From contig NC_089318.1 in NCBI RefSeq assembly GCF_036669915.1, positions 14,077,628 to 14,141,627 of the forward strand: a DNA stretch of 64,000 bases. The letters are read 5' to 3'. The DNA comes from Pocillopora verrucosa (Eukaryota > Cnidaria > Anthozoa > Scleractinia > Pocilloporidae). A program made the translations under genes and the position numbers. Below are positions 12,576-25,568 of the stretch, piece after piece. Position 1 is the stretch's first letter. Every line of letters starts with the position of its first letter. The notes beneath the pieces were generated by a model that was not told the origin of the DNA, made no database searches, and worked only from the letters and a program-made list of their open reading frames with translations.

Positions 12576-13254
12576 ATAGATAAATAAATAAATCGAAATA
12601 GCCGAAGCGAAAAAGAGGGGACACCACAAAGAATCAACCTGTTAAGTATAAAAAACAACCAATGCCAAGCGGGTATCTTAGATATACATCCATGCACGAA
12701 GGGCTTTGGTTTAAACTTAGTTGTTTGAAGTTAACATAAATGGAATAGATTGATAAGAGTCAATTTTACAATTTAACAATTTTTAATTTAATTAGAGTGG
12801 CTTCGGGATGTTTATTCTTAAACGTCTCCGAACAAGAAATTTTCTGTTCCAAGGCGTTCAGGTACTAATAAAAGAGCGCAATAGTGACGGAACAACGCAG
12901 CGGAGCGAAAAAACAAGAAAAGTTTGCGTCGGCGTGTAACGCCGGAACGGCGTTTTTATGCATCTTAACCCACCACTATCACTCCGTCCAGTGACCCCGC
13001 TTCGTTTTAGCGACTGAACGCCTGTTAGTTTGAAACACTCACATATGGCTTGGCGCTTATTCATTCACTCTTAACAAAAGAAAAGTACCAAGGCCAGATA
13101 TAGGCATTTGTTCTCAAAGTCATCGCCCTTGAAAATCGAAAGAGAATCCTAATGCACTACTCAGGCGTCTGCTACTGATGTCATCTCATTCTCTCCGGAC
13201 ACAAACTTGAAGAATCCATCTTCAAAACGGATAATATATAAGAGGACAAGACAA

Positions 13255-13850
13255 TATTTGTAAGGCTTTGCATCTTAGTTGAAATGCAAAAGCTGCCTCT
13301 TGATCGGAGACTGAAGGATAGAGAACGAGCCACTCCAGCTCGTAACATGTTATCCGTCCTGTCATGTGATCCGCCTGGGTTTTAAAAAGGGAATATTAGT
13401 AAAGGTTTCTCTTCACAAATTGAAAACTCTTTTAAGCAGTTGACCGTTTGGAAACATTGATCAGACTCACGAAATATGAACTTACGCGTGTCAAATGTAG
13501 CAAAAGGACAAACAAATTTCGGCAGACCTGTTCACCACTTCCAGAAAGGTGCCCAAAGGTTCTTCTTCTAAGGTTTCAAAAGGAACAGCTATACTACATT
13601 GAGAATTTGAATGGTGTGGTTTCCCTGTAATCTCTGAGCATGTTCAAGGAAGCTTGTTGGAATTTTTCATTGAAACGAATTATCACTGATGCTGGCACAG
13701 TTTTTAACTCTTTGATATGTTGCTCCAACAGGGTCGAAACCTGCTTTAAAATCTCCCTAATCTTCTCTCACACATTTTGAGACAGTTCTGGTGAGCTAAA
13801 GTCATTGTCTTTACTCATCTTCCAAGCAGATGGAAACTGATTTTTTCGAG
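13255..13850 (-). pseudogene. Relic C: decayed fragment of a third giant-protein paralogue
   Basis: Minus-strand translation gives two collinear blocks matching paralogues A and B. At about 13255-13365 it reads TGRITCYELEWLVLYPSVSD, against ITCDLEWLALHSSLSGED in A and ASCELEWLVFYSAISEED in B. Upstream at about 13690-13850 it reads SAWKMSKDNDFSS, an in-frame TGA stop, then EKIREILKQVSTLLEQHI, against LLWKIYNFSND and LMKRLREILRKI in B. The spacing between blocks is similar in B and C. The internal stop and the lack of a continuous frame make this a pseudogene. It lies between A and B in the same orientation, as expected for a tandem array. Confidence 0.75.
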
Positions 13851-16177
13851 GGGTTGTACATGTATCTTTGATATGCGTGCAGAACTCAGTCATCAAAATA
13901 TTTCTTCAGTAGAATAGCAGATTCTTAAGTCGCACGTGCAAAGCCTAGGCTAAGTAAAGACATATGACGTGGAGTCCAAGTCAGTATAATTTCATCGTAC
14001 ACAAAATATTTTTCAATGACCGCCCTTAGTATGGGTGCGTACGCTCTAAATTTCAGGATTTCGTCTTAAATTCAATGTAACAAGCTTTTGTTAAACCATA
14101 ATTTTTCAGCGAGGAAGGGAAAGCTAAGAATAGACTTGTAAAGCACAACTTAACTTAACAAAAAATTGGTTTAGTGAGTCGCAAAAATTGACCTGGTAAT
14201 TGAAGTTACCATCGCAATCTCTGTGGACTCACCGATGCCCGACCAACGCTTTGATGAAGGGCCAACACTCCAAACCCCAGCTTTAGAAACTTTCTACGTT
14301 GGCCAATGTCAACTAATTTGAAAAACCTACCTATCTTGTAATAGCCCCCACCGACGTAGCTCCATAGTATCTATAGAAATTTACCCCCATAATTCAAGGA
14401 TATCAGAACTCACTAAACTGAGATTTCTTTAGGAGAAAAAGGCTCCTGTGACACAGGTCAAGTGAGTCGATACATAGGAAAAAAGGTTTATTGAAAGGAA
14501 TTCGCTATAATTCTTATTAACTGTGGTAATGATCTTTTGATGGGGCCAATGATTCCATTTTGTGGAGGACAGTTGCCAAGGAGACTGAGGAGACGAGGAG
14601 CAGAGCATTGGAATGTCTCTTGAATAATAAATTTGCATAGCTGAGTTAATTTTTTTTCTACGCTTTGATCGCCGAGTTTGGTTTGCAAAAAATTTACGGG
14701 GAATTGCCTTCAGACAGCTTGAGGAAGCAATCAGCCAGTTTCCTTGAGGGTGATACAACTTTGAATGAGAAGACGTTATTCCAACTTAAGTTCATCTATA
14801 TTCATACCAGTTTTTCGAGCTTGAAATGCACTACATTGTAAGTAAAGCACTAAATTTGTTGATGTTGCGATCTCGGATTGACAGTTGTGTTTGCGACGAA
14901 ATGAGCCACCGTAAACCTCTTTTGCGACATGATCACGAGCTCTATTGTGGGAGGCGGCAGTGCAAATAGGCACCCAGGTGAAGAATTGCATTAAATTTTA
15001 AACTACAATACCAGTTTTAATTACTATAACGATTACAAGTTTTTGCTGTTCAAAGCACCTTGAAAAAGTTGCTAGAGTAAGTTAGTACGACTTACTTACT
15101 GACTTATTAACAGCAGTAATGGCTCTAAAGATACTTTGAAGTCTCCTTTTCATCCAGTAGAAAAATATGCAGGGAAACGTATCAACGACGCACTAAAACA
15201 TAGCCACAACACCACTCATGAGCCAAGCTAAATAGATGACAGAGACAAATACAGCTATAAACAAGACAGATTTACTCGCTCGCTTTAAGTGCACCAACGA
15301 AATAAACAGGAAAGAGTTTTAATTTAAACTTCTTCATTGACGAGTCCTATAATGATTTTCGTTGAAATTCTAGTTTAATAGGAGTTAAGCAGTTTGACTC
15401 TTGTTCATGCTGTGAAAACGAAGCCGAAAGCCTTTTTTCTTATTCTTGAAGTGCAATTATTCGAAGTCCTTTGGGGAAAATTTTCTCAATGCCTGACACA
15501 ATTTATATCAAACATGGAAAAGTTTTCCTCTGTGACTATACTCCTCGAACTGTTATTACACCATCTAACACTTATCACCAAACACTATATTAACACTCGT
15601 AAATATAAAGAAGCGCGCCCCAGCTATAATTATAATTACAAGAAAACAAGTTCAAATATTTACGAAATAGAAAATCCAATCGCTAAAGTTAAGAATCGCA
15701 TGGGTGCTGTCAAAAACGTGCGTATCCTTTAAGAAGTAAATGATTGAATAAATACGAAGTGAAGAGAAACGTAGACGAAGCCCTGTACTTTTTTTGCTCC
15801 AACGTTAATCCTAAGTAAGTAGTCTTCAACGTTTTAGTTTGATAAAATTTGTGAGAAAAATAGTGTATAGAGTAAGTAGGTAAGAAAATAATGGTAATGA
15901 TAGTAATAAAGAAAGGTATAGAAAAATTTGTGAGTCAAGAGGTTTGTGTGAAGAGCCAATAACAACTTAGATTTTAGATTCGATGAGTTTCTAAGATACC
16001 AAGGATATCGGGAATTAAGATCTGTCTGAGGCTCTAAGTAAAGAGATTTTACAATGCTGATTGGAAAAAATTACCAAGCTTGGTTTACATTATTGGTAAG
16101 TTGAAATGCTACGATCTTTTGAGGGGATTTAATTCCGAAAAGTTTCCTAGTGCGAATATTGACTTTTTTGTCACAAG
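13851..16177. other. Intergenic, with a possible further piece of relic C
   Basis: A minus-strand frame at 14488-14688 (contains QSVEKKLTQLCKFIIQE and APRLLSLLGNCPP) has weak coding character and lies in the direction where more upstream sequence of relic C would be expected. Its similarity to the ALEALLSLPRLPL region of paralogue B is only suggestive. The remainder is AT-rich and holds nothing I can support. Near 16129 the minus strand has ATTAAA, a possible variant poly(A) signal for paralogue B. Confidence 0.35.
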
Positions 16178-18115
16178 TTATTGTCCTGCACTCGAGGTAA
16201 ATATCAATCGCGCATGCTCACACGCACGAAGTACCGCAGCTGCGTAATGTTGTCGACCCTCATCACTCGTATCCACCTCTGGGCGTCGAAAAGCAAGTTT
16301 ATTCATATCGATATGTTGATCTACCATCTGTATCGTAGGATGTACCCCATCAACTATGCACTTCACCGTCTTTCTGACTAACACCGCTAATCTTCCCGCC
16401 AAAGTTCTTTTGGTTGGCTCGTCCTCTCCATGCAAAATCTGCAGCTCGTGTTTGAGTTGCTTAATAGCTTCTCCAACCATTTGCTTCGACTTCTTTTCTT
16501 GGTTCTCGACGATTTTGGGGTCCTCGAGATAAAAATGAAGATTTCTGATGTGACGTTTGAAGCATTGCCAGACATTTTAATGAATTAATTAACGGTAAGA
16601 ACTAGAGGGCGCCAGGTAGAGAACCTCAATAACTTAGCCCTTTACATATTACATAGGTGTGGGAGAGTTATGCATAGGCTCAGCGTTTTAAAAGGGGCAT
16701 CATACTGTGAACACTAAGTGCTTTTGTAATGATGTTTTAATTGGCAACACTTCAATTCAGCTCATAGCAAGGTGCGGGCGGGGGGAGGGAAACTGGGAGG
16801 CAACCACAAACATTTTAAAATACAAGTATTTTGCACCGTTGTAGGAGCAAAACAGTGCCACTATGATAATTATCAAACATGCATTATATGTTCCTCTGAC
16901 ATTTTTTAATACCTTCAAATCTTTGAACTGAAAACTGCTAACGTTCTCGGTCGTTAGAGTGACAAATTCTGTCAATCCACTCTCGCGGTTCCACAACGCT
17001 GCATAGAGTGGGAAGTGGTCGAAATAATCTTCCTTTTCAGGAACAATCCCCTCATGAAGGTCCCACTTCCTGGGATAAGGAAGACTTTTGGCTGTATGCA
17101 ATAAATAAGAAAAGTACTACAATTGCAACACTTCTCATATCTGGATTTGGTCGAAGCCCACCGACTAGACACCTCAGTAACCGAAAAGCAGAGCTGAAGA
17201 ATTCTCAAATGGACCCTTACATTTCTACATTCTGGAAGCACTTGATGCGCATGGTTTATTTTTCTACTTCAAGATCAGGGAAAGGGATGAATAACCAAGT
17301 AAGGGAAAATTAGCTATCTCGGCTAACAGCTGTTTTTCTTTTCATTCCAAATCAGATTGACTGTATGATTCATAACTGATGCGTTATAGAAATTGCATAC
17401 TTACCAGGTTGTGCAAAATTCTTTATCCAATTAAATCCTGGGCTTTCGTTGGACAAGACAATTCTGGGCACCAATCGTTTTTCTAATAGCATCTTATAAA
17501 ACGCGGCCCATAGTTCGTATGGTATGCAACCCGAACACGTACAAATCAGGTTCAAAGAGTTTCACCTCAACATTTTCGATTTCCTCTCTGCGCCCTTTCT
17601 TCTCTTTGAATACGGTCAAGATCCTGTTATCCACGGACAGAGCGCATATCACAGGTTTCTCGGCGTGGAAACCGTTGGGAGCATAACATCCTTTGCGATT
17701 GAGTGTCAAATTAGTATTGTTAAAAAAGTGTTGAAAAATAATAAACTCCTTCCGTTCAGCGGTATATTACGTGGGGAGTAAGCCCCATTAAACACTGTCT
17801 CCTAATGGCTTAGCATTCCTACAATTAATTCTTAAGAACAAGTACTTTTAAAGCAAATCACACAAATTCTATTGATGTGGAGTATGGTAAATCACTCGGC
17901 TGTTCAATCGGAGATAATGATGCTTGATGTCGGAGGCTAACATTTTTCGATTGAAATATATTTGCAAAAGCTAAGTAACAGTGAATTCATCAATAGCCGA
18001 CTGAAGGAGTCAGGTAAAGAAGCTTCGACTTGCCTGGAATTCTCTCCGAGCACAGGGTGACCTGTTCGAAAAACTGGTTCTCCCAAACAGCGACAAATTT
18101 CTTCATTTCAGAATC
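16178..18115 (-). pseudogene. Paralogue B, exons 2-5, with a 20-base deletion in exon 3
   Basis: Four exons mirror paralogue A. Exon 2 is 18034-18115 (82 nt, contains VAVWENQFF) and is followed by a GC donor, gcaagt, instead of GT. Exon 3 is 17405-17690 (286 nt, contains CYAPNGFHAEKPVICALSV). Exon 4 is 16913-17091 (179 nt, contains PRKWDLHEGIVPEKEDYFDH). Exon 5 is 16178-16522 and ends in a stop (contains QHIDMNKLAF). Exon 3 is 20 bases shorter than the 306-nt exon of A: between GLHT and ELWAAFYK the segment coding SGHDYVTD is lost, and the frame changes. Splice sites and phases are otherwise preserved, so decay is recent. Either this is a pseudogene, or the protein ends early. Confidence 0.75.
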
Positions 18116-18625
18116 CTGAAAAGAATCATCATAGTGTGATTTTTACTTAGATTAGTACTCCTTATTCCAATGTACATTAGCATGAGAGGTGATTTTCTCT
18201 CATACTTCTCCCATTAAATGTTATGCCCAAATTTCTACTCTAATAAAAGACATGGAAAGTTCCATTGCGTTGTAACAACGATTAACTTTAAAGCAGCATA
18301 ATTTCCTCGGGAGAAAGAGACAACATACTTAATTCTAAATCGTCAGTTTTACAGTACCAAAATATAACATGATCTGTCAAACTTGTTTTTGTGACCAGTT
18401 GAAATGACATGATTCATAATTGCTGCGCTATAATTATATAGCACTTAATTTTACAGGGCTAGAAATTTAATTCTTCGTAGGGACAATTTGTTGCTTTAAA
18501 AGTTGTAATTAGTGTCCCAGACTTAAGACGGATCCCTGTGAAAAGTCTTACCTGCTCAAATACGATTAGATCACCATAAAATCATCACAAAGAAAATTTT
18601 GGTTATGATCTATATCCTTACTTAC

Positions 18626-21600
18626 CCTCTTGCTCTTGCATAGTTTTTCATTGGCCACTCGATGCTGTTTTTCTCCACGTATCAGCTGCTCGATACGTCT
18701 GTCCAGTTCTCCCGCTGAGTGGAAGGAATCTTGGGAAAAAAGTTCCGAGCTTAGCTGTCTGGCGCACTCCTTTACGGCAGTAACCTGTTCCTCCATCTCC
18801 TCCAAGGTTGCCTGAGCTCCAAAGAGGTCGTGTCTCTGTACTTTGACATCACCAACTTGAACAAATTCAACATGGTAGATGGAAAGGAGATCCTTCCATT
18901 CATTCCAGTGTGATCTAAGGACATCAGATATTGTGTCATTCGGCGACTTTCGCTCACTTAGGTAGCAAGGAAGTTCAATTTTGGGTGAAGACCACAGATC
19001 TGGACTGTCTGGTTCCCTTTCATTGTATCCTACTGCTTGAAATTGCGCGATGAGAGATTGATTTCTTTCGACCACGAGGTTTGGTTTGGTAACGATCCCA
19101 GTAAGCCAACGCCTCAGCAACACAAGCAATGATTCATGCACTTCCTTGTATCTCAGAGCAGCTGGAAAATACTCCTGCATGGAACATGCTTGACTCGCAA
19201 CAGACATTGCATCTCTTCTTGGTTCGTCGGTTTCTTTCTTTAGTGATGTTTCCTTACCGAAGATCTTTGTCAATAGAGACTTCAGTGTCTGGTTATGAAT
19301 TTTGTAGAGATGTTTGATCCCTTCCTCTTTTTCATAGCTAACGCAAAACCTTTGGCAAGCATCGACAACTAACTCTCTGGCATTAGCATCTTTGAGATTT
19401 TTTTCAGGTTGTAGAGGTTTCAGGATATTGACGAATTCGCTTAGCAATCTAGCTAATCGTATGCGTTCGTTAGTTTCACCCGTCTTGATGCCCTCCATCA
19501 GTCACTTGAAAACCATCGTCAGGAAAGTTGACTCGTTTGATCATCTCAGGAAGAGGTGTGTTAACCTGCAGCGACGTGGAGTCTACATTAGCAAGCTGCA
19601 AAGAGCGAGAACTTAGTGAAAAAATAGCTTCAATGTCGTGTGATTTCAGATCCTTCGGTGGTGTCAGAAGAAATGCTTGACACCAAGAGTCAATTGCCCG
19701 AGCAGAAAATCCGTCTGTTATCATCGCCTGCCTCCACTTAGGCAAAATGATAAGGCCATACAGATCATCTTCCAGCTGGTCGTATAACTCACGGAGTTTC
19801 TTTAGCCTTCTTAAAAGATCTCCACTCGAATTCTTGCAACGATGAGCGATGGATTCAAGTAACTGTTATATAAATTCACTTTGCAAACGGTTCAAGGAAG
19901 ACATCGCGCCTTTTTCGCCCAAAAGACGAATTTCCCTCACCAGCTCCAGTGACTGTTCAATTGAAGACCACACAGAGACAATATGGCCAACAGTGTCACC
20001 AGCCTGGATGTTGATTTTGTATAGCTCTAGAACGCTTGATATTGCTTTAATGTGCAACTGCCTCTCCAGAAATCTATGTAGCTGCTCTGAGCTCGGCTTG
20101 AGAAGTCTGAAGTAAAGAAAGCGAGACATTTGCATCTTAGACAACGTTTCACTGACTAACTTGTGAAAATTTAAGGCAGTCTCTTTGTCGAGGTCGTTCC
20201 GATGCACCTTACAAGCCTCTACAATAACCTTTGAGTAGCAATGCGGGAAGAATTGGTCACGCTGTTTTGCCCAGTTAAAAATAATTTCTATGAACGGCGC
20301 CTCGGCTAGAATCGATAAAAAAGAATGCACAAAATCGTCTACAGAGAGTTTGCATCCTTCTGCACACCCAAATTGTTTCTCTGATTCAAAGATGAGTTTC
20401 CAAAACGCCCAGGAATTCTCATGAAGTTGATTCCTATGTACGACTAGGCGTTTGAAGTGATAAATGGCTTGCACGGCAATTAAGACTGGGGTTAAAATGG
20501 CCTCTCCCACCTTCTTGTCGGTGGAGATTGATTCCACTTTGACCACGGGCGTTGCACAGAGACCCTTGCTACGTACCCCAGAAGGTGTTTCATCTTCATA
20601 AGGGTTAAACTTGAAGAGCCCATCTTCAATTCGTACGTCAGAAAAATTCAAACATCTCGCTTGTTGACCAGAGCTAACTTGGAAGAAGCGATTACTCAGA
20701 TCTAGTGCAAGACCTGCATCTTCTTCTGAAATGGCGGAATAAAAGACAAGCCACTCAAGTTCACAACTTGCAATTCTTCTTGTCATAGGTATAATATGGT
20801 GACATCCAAAATGCCACTCAGAGTGAAATCGATCAGCGCTGATTTTCCTCAGGATTTCTCTCAGACGCTTCATCAACTCCCCTGTCCTCGATGAATCATT
20901 TGAAAAATTGTAAATTTTCCAAAGTAGTCTTGGGACGTCAAAATACGACAATATCTGGTAGCTAGGAGGAATTTTCCACCTCGCGGAAACTTCAGACAGA
21001 AATTCTTGTTTTTCTTGTTGCTCGACAGGATTTCCCAGGAGAAACGAAACGTTGAGCATCGTGAAAGGAATCAGCTCTGGTCGAACATTACGAATAACAT
21101 GCACCAGCTCTTCCAAAACATCTAGAACGCTCTTCAGTGATGACACCTTTTCAATGGCCACCTTGATAAAGGGTCCTAAATGGTCGAAGAAAGTCTTGCA
21201 TTGAGGAAATGAGGACAAGAATCTTTAGCCCGTCAGTTATGGAAGACACTGAGGAAAACTTTCCAGAAAAAGCAGACGAAAGGTCTCTTCTTACGGCTGT
21301 TGGCATTCTTGCGAGCTTGTTCAGCAGGGCGGAATCATGTAAGATATCGATGACCTGATTAAGCAAGTGGATTTCCTCATAGCTTGAAACACTGCCTTTC
21401 GCCAAAGACACTTGAAAAAAGGGAAGCAAGTGGTGCATGGCACTTGTCAATGTTGCCATAGTTGGTGGACTACTAAGAGTAATATTGCACAAATTCTTGA
21501 TCAATACCAACTTAGTCATAGTTGAGAACATATTAAAATGCAGAATATCTCCAGCAGCTCGAACTAACATCTCCAAAAGATCGGAATTCTTAGTAGAGCA

Positions 21601-24003
21601 CCCCTTAAAAGACTCTTGAGAGTTAAGGGACGAACAAGCTTCCGTTTGACTTCTGGATAGACAAGCTAGTCTGAGAGCTGTTGATCTCGTAAGAGAGAAA
21701 AGTTGCAAAATCTCATATGGAGAACCAAACCCCCATGCCATACTAAGAACAGGGCGGCAAATTTTCACATCGATGTCTTCCCTAAATAATCCCAGCGATA
21801 TCAGTCCGCTGGCAGTAAAGGTCCACACTTTTAACACATTAGTTGAAGGAAACTGAGTAGTGGAATGCTGACTGGAAAGTAGCTGTTCACATAACAGATG
21901 ATCGCCTTTGAGAGTATCCAGAACTGCATGCCAAAGAAGATCAAAGTATTCGTTTGTTTCCTCTTGCAGGACGCACGCTTGTGTTTGGATTAGTAGCAGA
22001 ATGTAGAGAACAATCTTATAATTAGTTTCAGATTCATTCGAAAGGCACTTGATGATTCTAAGTTTTCTTTCACCTGAGAGCGGCAGTCTAGGTAGGGATA
22101 ATAACGCCTCCAATGCATCTTCAGGAATGGTCGCAGGTCCCTCTTCAGCAGAAAAAGTCCTGACAACTGAGAGAACTTCACTCAAGATTTCTCCTTTACA
22201 CATATGATTTTGACTTGATCTTGTTTTAGTAGAAAATTCATTCCAAAGTGTTTTCAATTGCCTCCTAAGGGATGGGTTTGAGTCACACAGAAGATGCTTT
22301 TTAATGTTGAACGGCAGCTGCTCACACACGCTTAAGAATTCAATAAGATCCAGATCTGATGAAGGAGCCCATGAGTTGCCAGTTGTTTCATTGAGAATGC
22401 AATAAGTGAGCAGCCGAATCATCTCGCTCTTAGCTTCTTCTTTGCAATTCTGATGGTACACCCCTCGTAAAAATTGTAAAGTTGGTACCAGTCCATAGGG
22501 AGGGCGTTCAAGCCAGTGCCGTTCAACTGGTAGTCCTGCGGCTGCAGCTGAAGTCTTCTCAATCAAGACCAATACCTCTTGACGCAAGTGAAAGGAGGTT
22601 GGAAAGATCTTAGTTAGCCACCAAAGCACATTTCTCCAGACCATCATCGAAGGCAACAAAGTGCGAGGAAGTTGTTCTAGGAAATTCAGTACACTTTCAG
22701 CTGTTTCCGTATTGCTGCTTGATCCTTCATCCAAAAGGGCCAACAAGCAAGCAAGATTTCCGTAGCCTTGGTCATCAGAAAAAGCTTTTATCCAAAAATT
22801 CATGACTTTGTTGAGTAGCTCACCGTTTGGACATAGCAACAGACCTTTTAACAGGAGCGCGAGCGCTGCTTCCAAGAATCGTGACTCAGTTCTTTCTTTG
22901 TGAAAGAATCCATCGAGAACTTCTCTCAAGACATCATTGGAAATAGTAATCGCTGCTAGCAACTGAAGGGATAAGGCAGCTACGTTAGGGTGGATGCAGA
23001 AGTGATCTACATGGTTTAAAAGTATGTCCATCCTTGTCTTGTCGTTGGGCATCCTAAGGTTATCGGCCTTCCTTTTCATTTCTTCTAAAACCCCCAAAAA
23101 ATAGAAAATGGTACTTTGACAAGGTAAAGTGGATGCTGAATATTGGAAACCTACACCGAGAGGCTCGATTTTCTCTGCGGAAAGATCAACCGCCGCTAAA
23201 GCACATGCAAAAGCATTGCTGACATTCGCTGATTCCAGAAGTTTCATCCAGTTGGTTACCAAGAATGATGAAACCGTCTGTCCTTCTCGCAGTGCACCGA
23301 CATAATCGTTTGATTTCATCACATCTTTGTCGTCTACCGAGGCTAACCTTACTGTTATATCGATGACCTCGACTAGATAGTCTTTGCGTCTACTGTCAAG
23401 AACCTGGAGCAGTCTGCTGAAGAAATCTTTGGTATAATTGTGTTTGCCGAGTAATATAAAGTTATCATCATAATAAGAGTCAGCCGAAGCCTTTAACTTC
23501 CCATCTTGAAAAATTTGTACAAGTTTCAGTAAGTTAGAAAGAACTCCCAAGGACAGGCATTTCAGGTTGGTGTCAGAAGGAAAACAGAATTGTAAAGCGC
23601 TCGTGTAATAGTAAAAGGCAACTCGCTTCGACACATCATAGGTGTAACAAAAAAGGATACAAATATCAACAAGTTTCTTGAAATTTTGCTCAAAATGTAT
23701 GGAAGATTCCACCACAGAGTTTCGACATGGAGCAACAGCTAAGTTGAAAATCTGAATGATGTGGTTGCCTTGCAATTTCTGTACTTGTTCAAGGAAGATT
23801 CCTCGCTGTAGTTCATCTTTGAAGGGAAGTGCTACTAAGGTTGCAACGATAGTTTCTAACTCTTCTGAGAGTTGACCAGAGAGGCTGTTATTCTGCTTCA
23901 AAATCTGTTGAATGTGACCCTGAACACTTGTAGGCGGACATAGTGTCTTGAATTCTTTCTTTTTGTCCATTGTTACCAAAGAATTATTTCTTTTCCCATT
24001 CAA
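18626..24003 (-). pseudogene. Paralogue B, giant first exon broken by frame changes
   Basis: Homologous to the giant exon of A along its length, ending at a donor (GTAAGT, just below 18626) in the same place. The frame is open for 950 codons from 24003. It then shifts near 21210 (KILV then SSFPQCKTFFDHL), again near 19862 (LNRLQSEFI then QLLESIAHRCKN), and again near 19495 (DDGFQV then GETNERIRLARLLSEF). Alignment with A shows no room for introns at these points. The better start may be the second Met at 23970 (MDKKKEF), which matches the length of A's N-terminus. B lacks the charged linker of A. Parallel start and end sites show it was once a full gene. Sequencing error at all three sites is possible but less likely, because A is intact over the same length. 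Confidence 0.8.
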
Positions 24004-24725
24004 ACACCCAAAGATTGCTTTCTTAGTTTGTCAATGGGCCGTGCATTACCTCTAAATTAGATTGAAAACTTTAGTATATATGATATACGTACTCGACTTA
24101 GTTGAAATCCTAAATCAAGCACATTTTGGCTGAGACAAAGGAGATGTACACGTCTATTTTTCCTGATATCTTACACAGAGTAACCAACCGGACGTGCTAG
24201 TTTGTATAGCAGTAATATTCATTCCAAGAAACGGGTAACTCTTACCCCCTTTTGCATGAAAAGGTATCTGAGATCCAAACTCGTGTGATTATTTCTAAAG
24301 TTTAATACCTGATAAGACTGGTTTTCCCATGTCGTCAAAATAGAACGATCTGCGATTTCACTGTTCCCGACGTTCCCTGATTTTGCCAATATATCGATGG
24401 ATCGACAGACGTCTGTCCCATTGAGATAATTGCGCACACCATTTTCAATTGTGACTCAGGGGTACTGTAGCTAAGCAACTGGAGGACTGGTAGGGAGGCA
24501 ACACTATTACCGACTTCCTCGACCGTGAGAATCGAAGCTTTCATACACCGTGAACAAGGTTAATGATCGCCATCATCGTAAAAATCTGGGAAGGCATTAG
24601 GAAAATAGAAACGTTTCCGATTTTCTTGATTTGTCGCCGAGACAGTGGGAGGATCTCTACAATCTCAAGTGCTCATTTGTCGGAAAAATCTGGGATGTTC
24701 GGGAAACAGTGAAATCGCCGATCGT

Positions 24726-25007
24726 CTAGGATTTTCCCGAGAAAAGATAAAAGACATCGGGCGCATAATTCTGCAAATTCTCAAAAATCAGAGCTAGTAA
24801 AGGTTCCGTCTTCAGACGATCGAGATTTTCCTTTGTCTTCGAATTCGTCGCATCTTTTGAGGCAAGGTTAAGAAACGCACTGACAAACTGATTTTGTTTG
24901 GAGGAGTAATATACAGCGTTTAAAAAAACAAGGTCATAAATAATCACCGTGCCATGCACTACATCAGTGACTGGTCTGAGTTGCTCCCAACCGAGCAAAC
25001 CATGCAT
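24726..25007 (-). CDS. Unassigned 93-codon ORF, duplicated intact in copy 2
   Basis: Starts at ATGCATGG and ends at a stop without an obvious donor. It contains FLNAVYYSSKQNQFVSAF and LRPVTDVVHGTVIIYDLVFL. The copy 2 counterpart at 52316-52597 is the same length with only a few replacements. It lies upstream of paralogue B on the same strand, so it could be a small gene or an upstream exon. Nearby, the minus strand at about 24310-24455 has another exon-like stretch with TTWENQSYQ before a gtatta donor. I recognise no family. The duplication is young, so conservation alone is weak evidence. Confidence 0.3.
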   Translation of the reverse strand: MHGLLGWEQLRPVTDVVHGTVIIYDLVFLNAVYYSSKQNQFVSAFLNLASKDATNSKTKENLDRLKTEPLLALIFENLQNYAPDVFYLFSGKS

Positions 25008-25568
25008 AGTTGAAGATAATATTGCTGTCTTTAATCAGATACCCTAGCCATCCGCGATCCTTGTGCGTCGGCAAATTATATTTCGTTTGAGTTATAACCT
25101 TTTCAACATTCGCTCATCAAGTATTTTTGTAATCACAAAGCTCATAAAGCGAGAGGACCTTTTTTGAAGTCACACTTACCTCTGATATGTCCAAGAGCGA
25201 TTGTTTTCGAGAAATTCTCGCAGAAGTGAATTACTGGGAAAGACAAACGAAAACGAGGCTTTTCATAATACCGCTGACTATGATGCGCGGTTACCCAGCT
25301 GACCGTGCGACGCTTGTCACAGAAAAAAACCGGGAAAGGTGATTTAACACGGGTCTCGTTTATTTGGAAATGAATATTTTGTGAGGCTCTTTTAAGATGG
25401 AAAAACGCGTAAAAAGAAAATTAATTAGATCTTGTAGATAAATAACTTCATTGACCCAAAATGGATTATCTATCTAGACTGTTTAAGTTTTTGTTTGTTC
25501 GTAAGATGTTATTAATTTAACGGGTGCTATTCCTCTAGCCGTCACGGTGTCTGAGATAAGCTTGTCAT

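Larger units (their letters stand above)
9798..13254. other. Intergenic region between paralogue A and relic C
   Basis: No supported gene. It contains the 5' flank of paralogue A, a dispersed repeat present twice (11270-11545 and 12330-12575), and a small tandem array at 11296-11381. The rest is AT-rich with short random ORFs. A relatively GC-rich patch with CG dinucleotides lies at about 12880-12960, but I cannot assign it. Confidence 0.5.

Noticed and set aside
18626-24003. Frame changes in paralogue B explained as short introns
   Set aside because: Alignment with A shows continuous protein homology within a few bases of each break, leaving no room for an intron, and there are no suitable splice sites.
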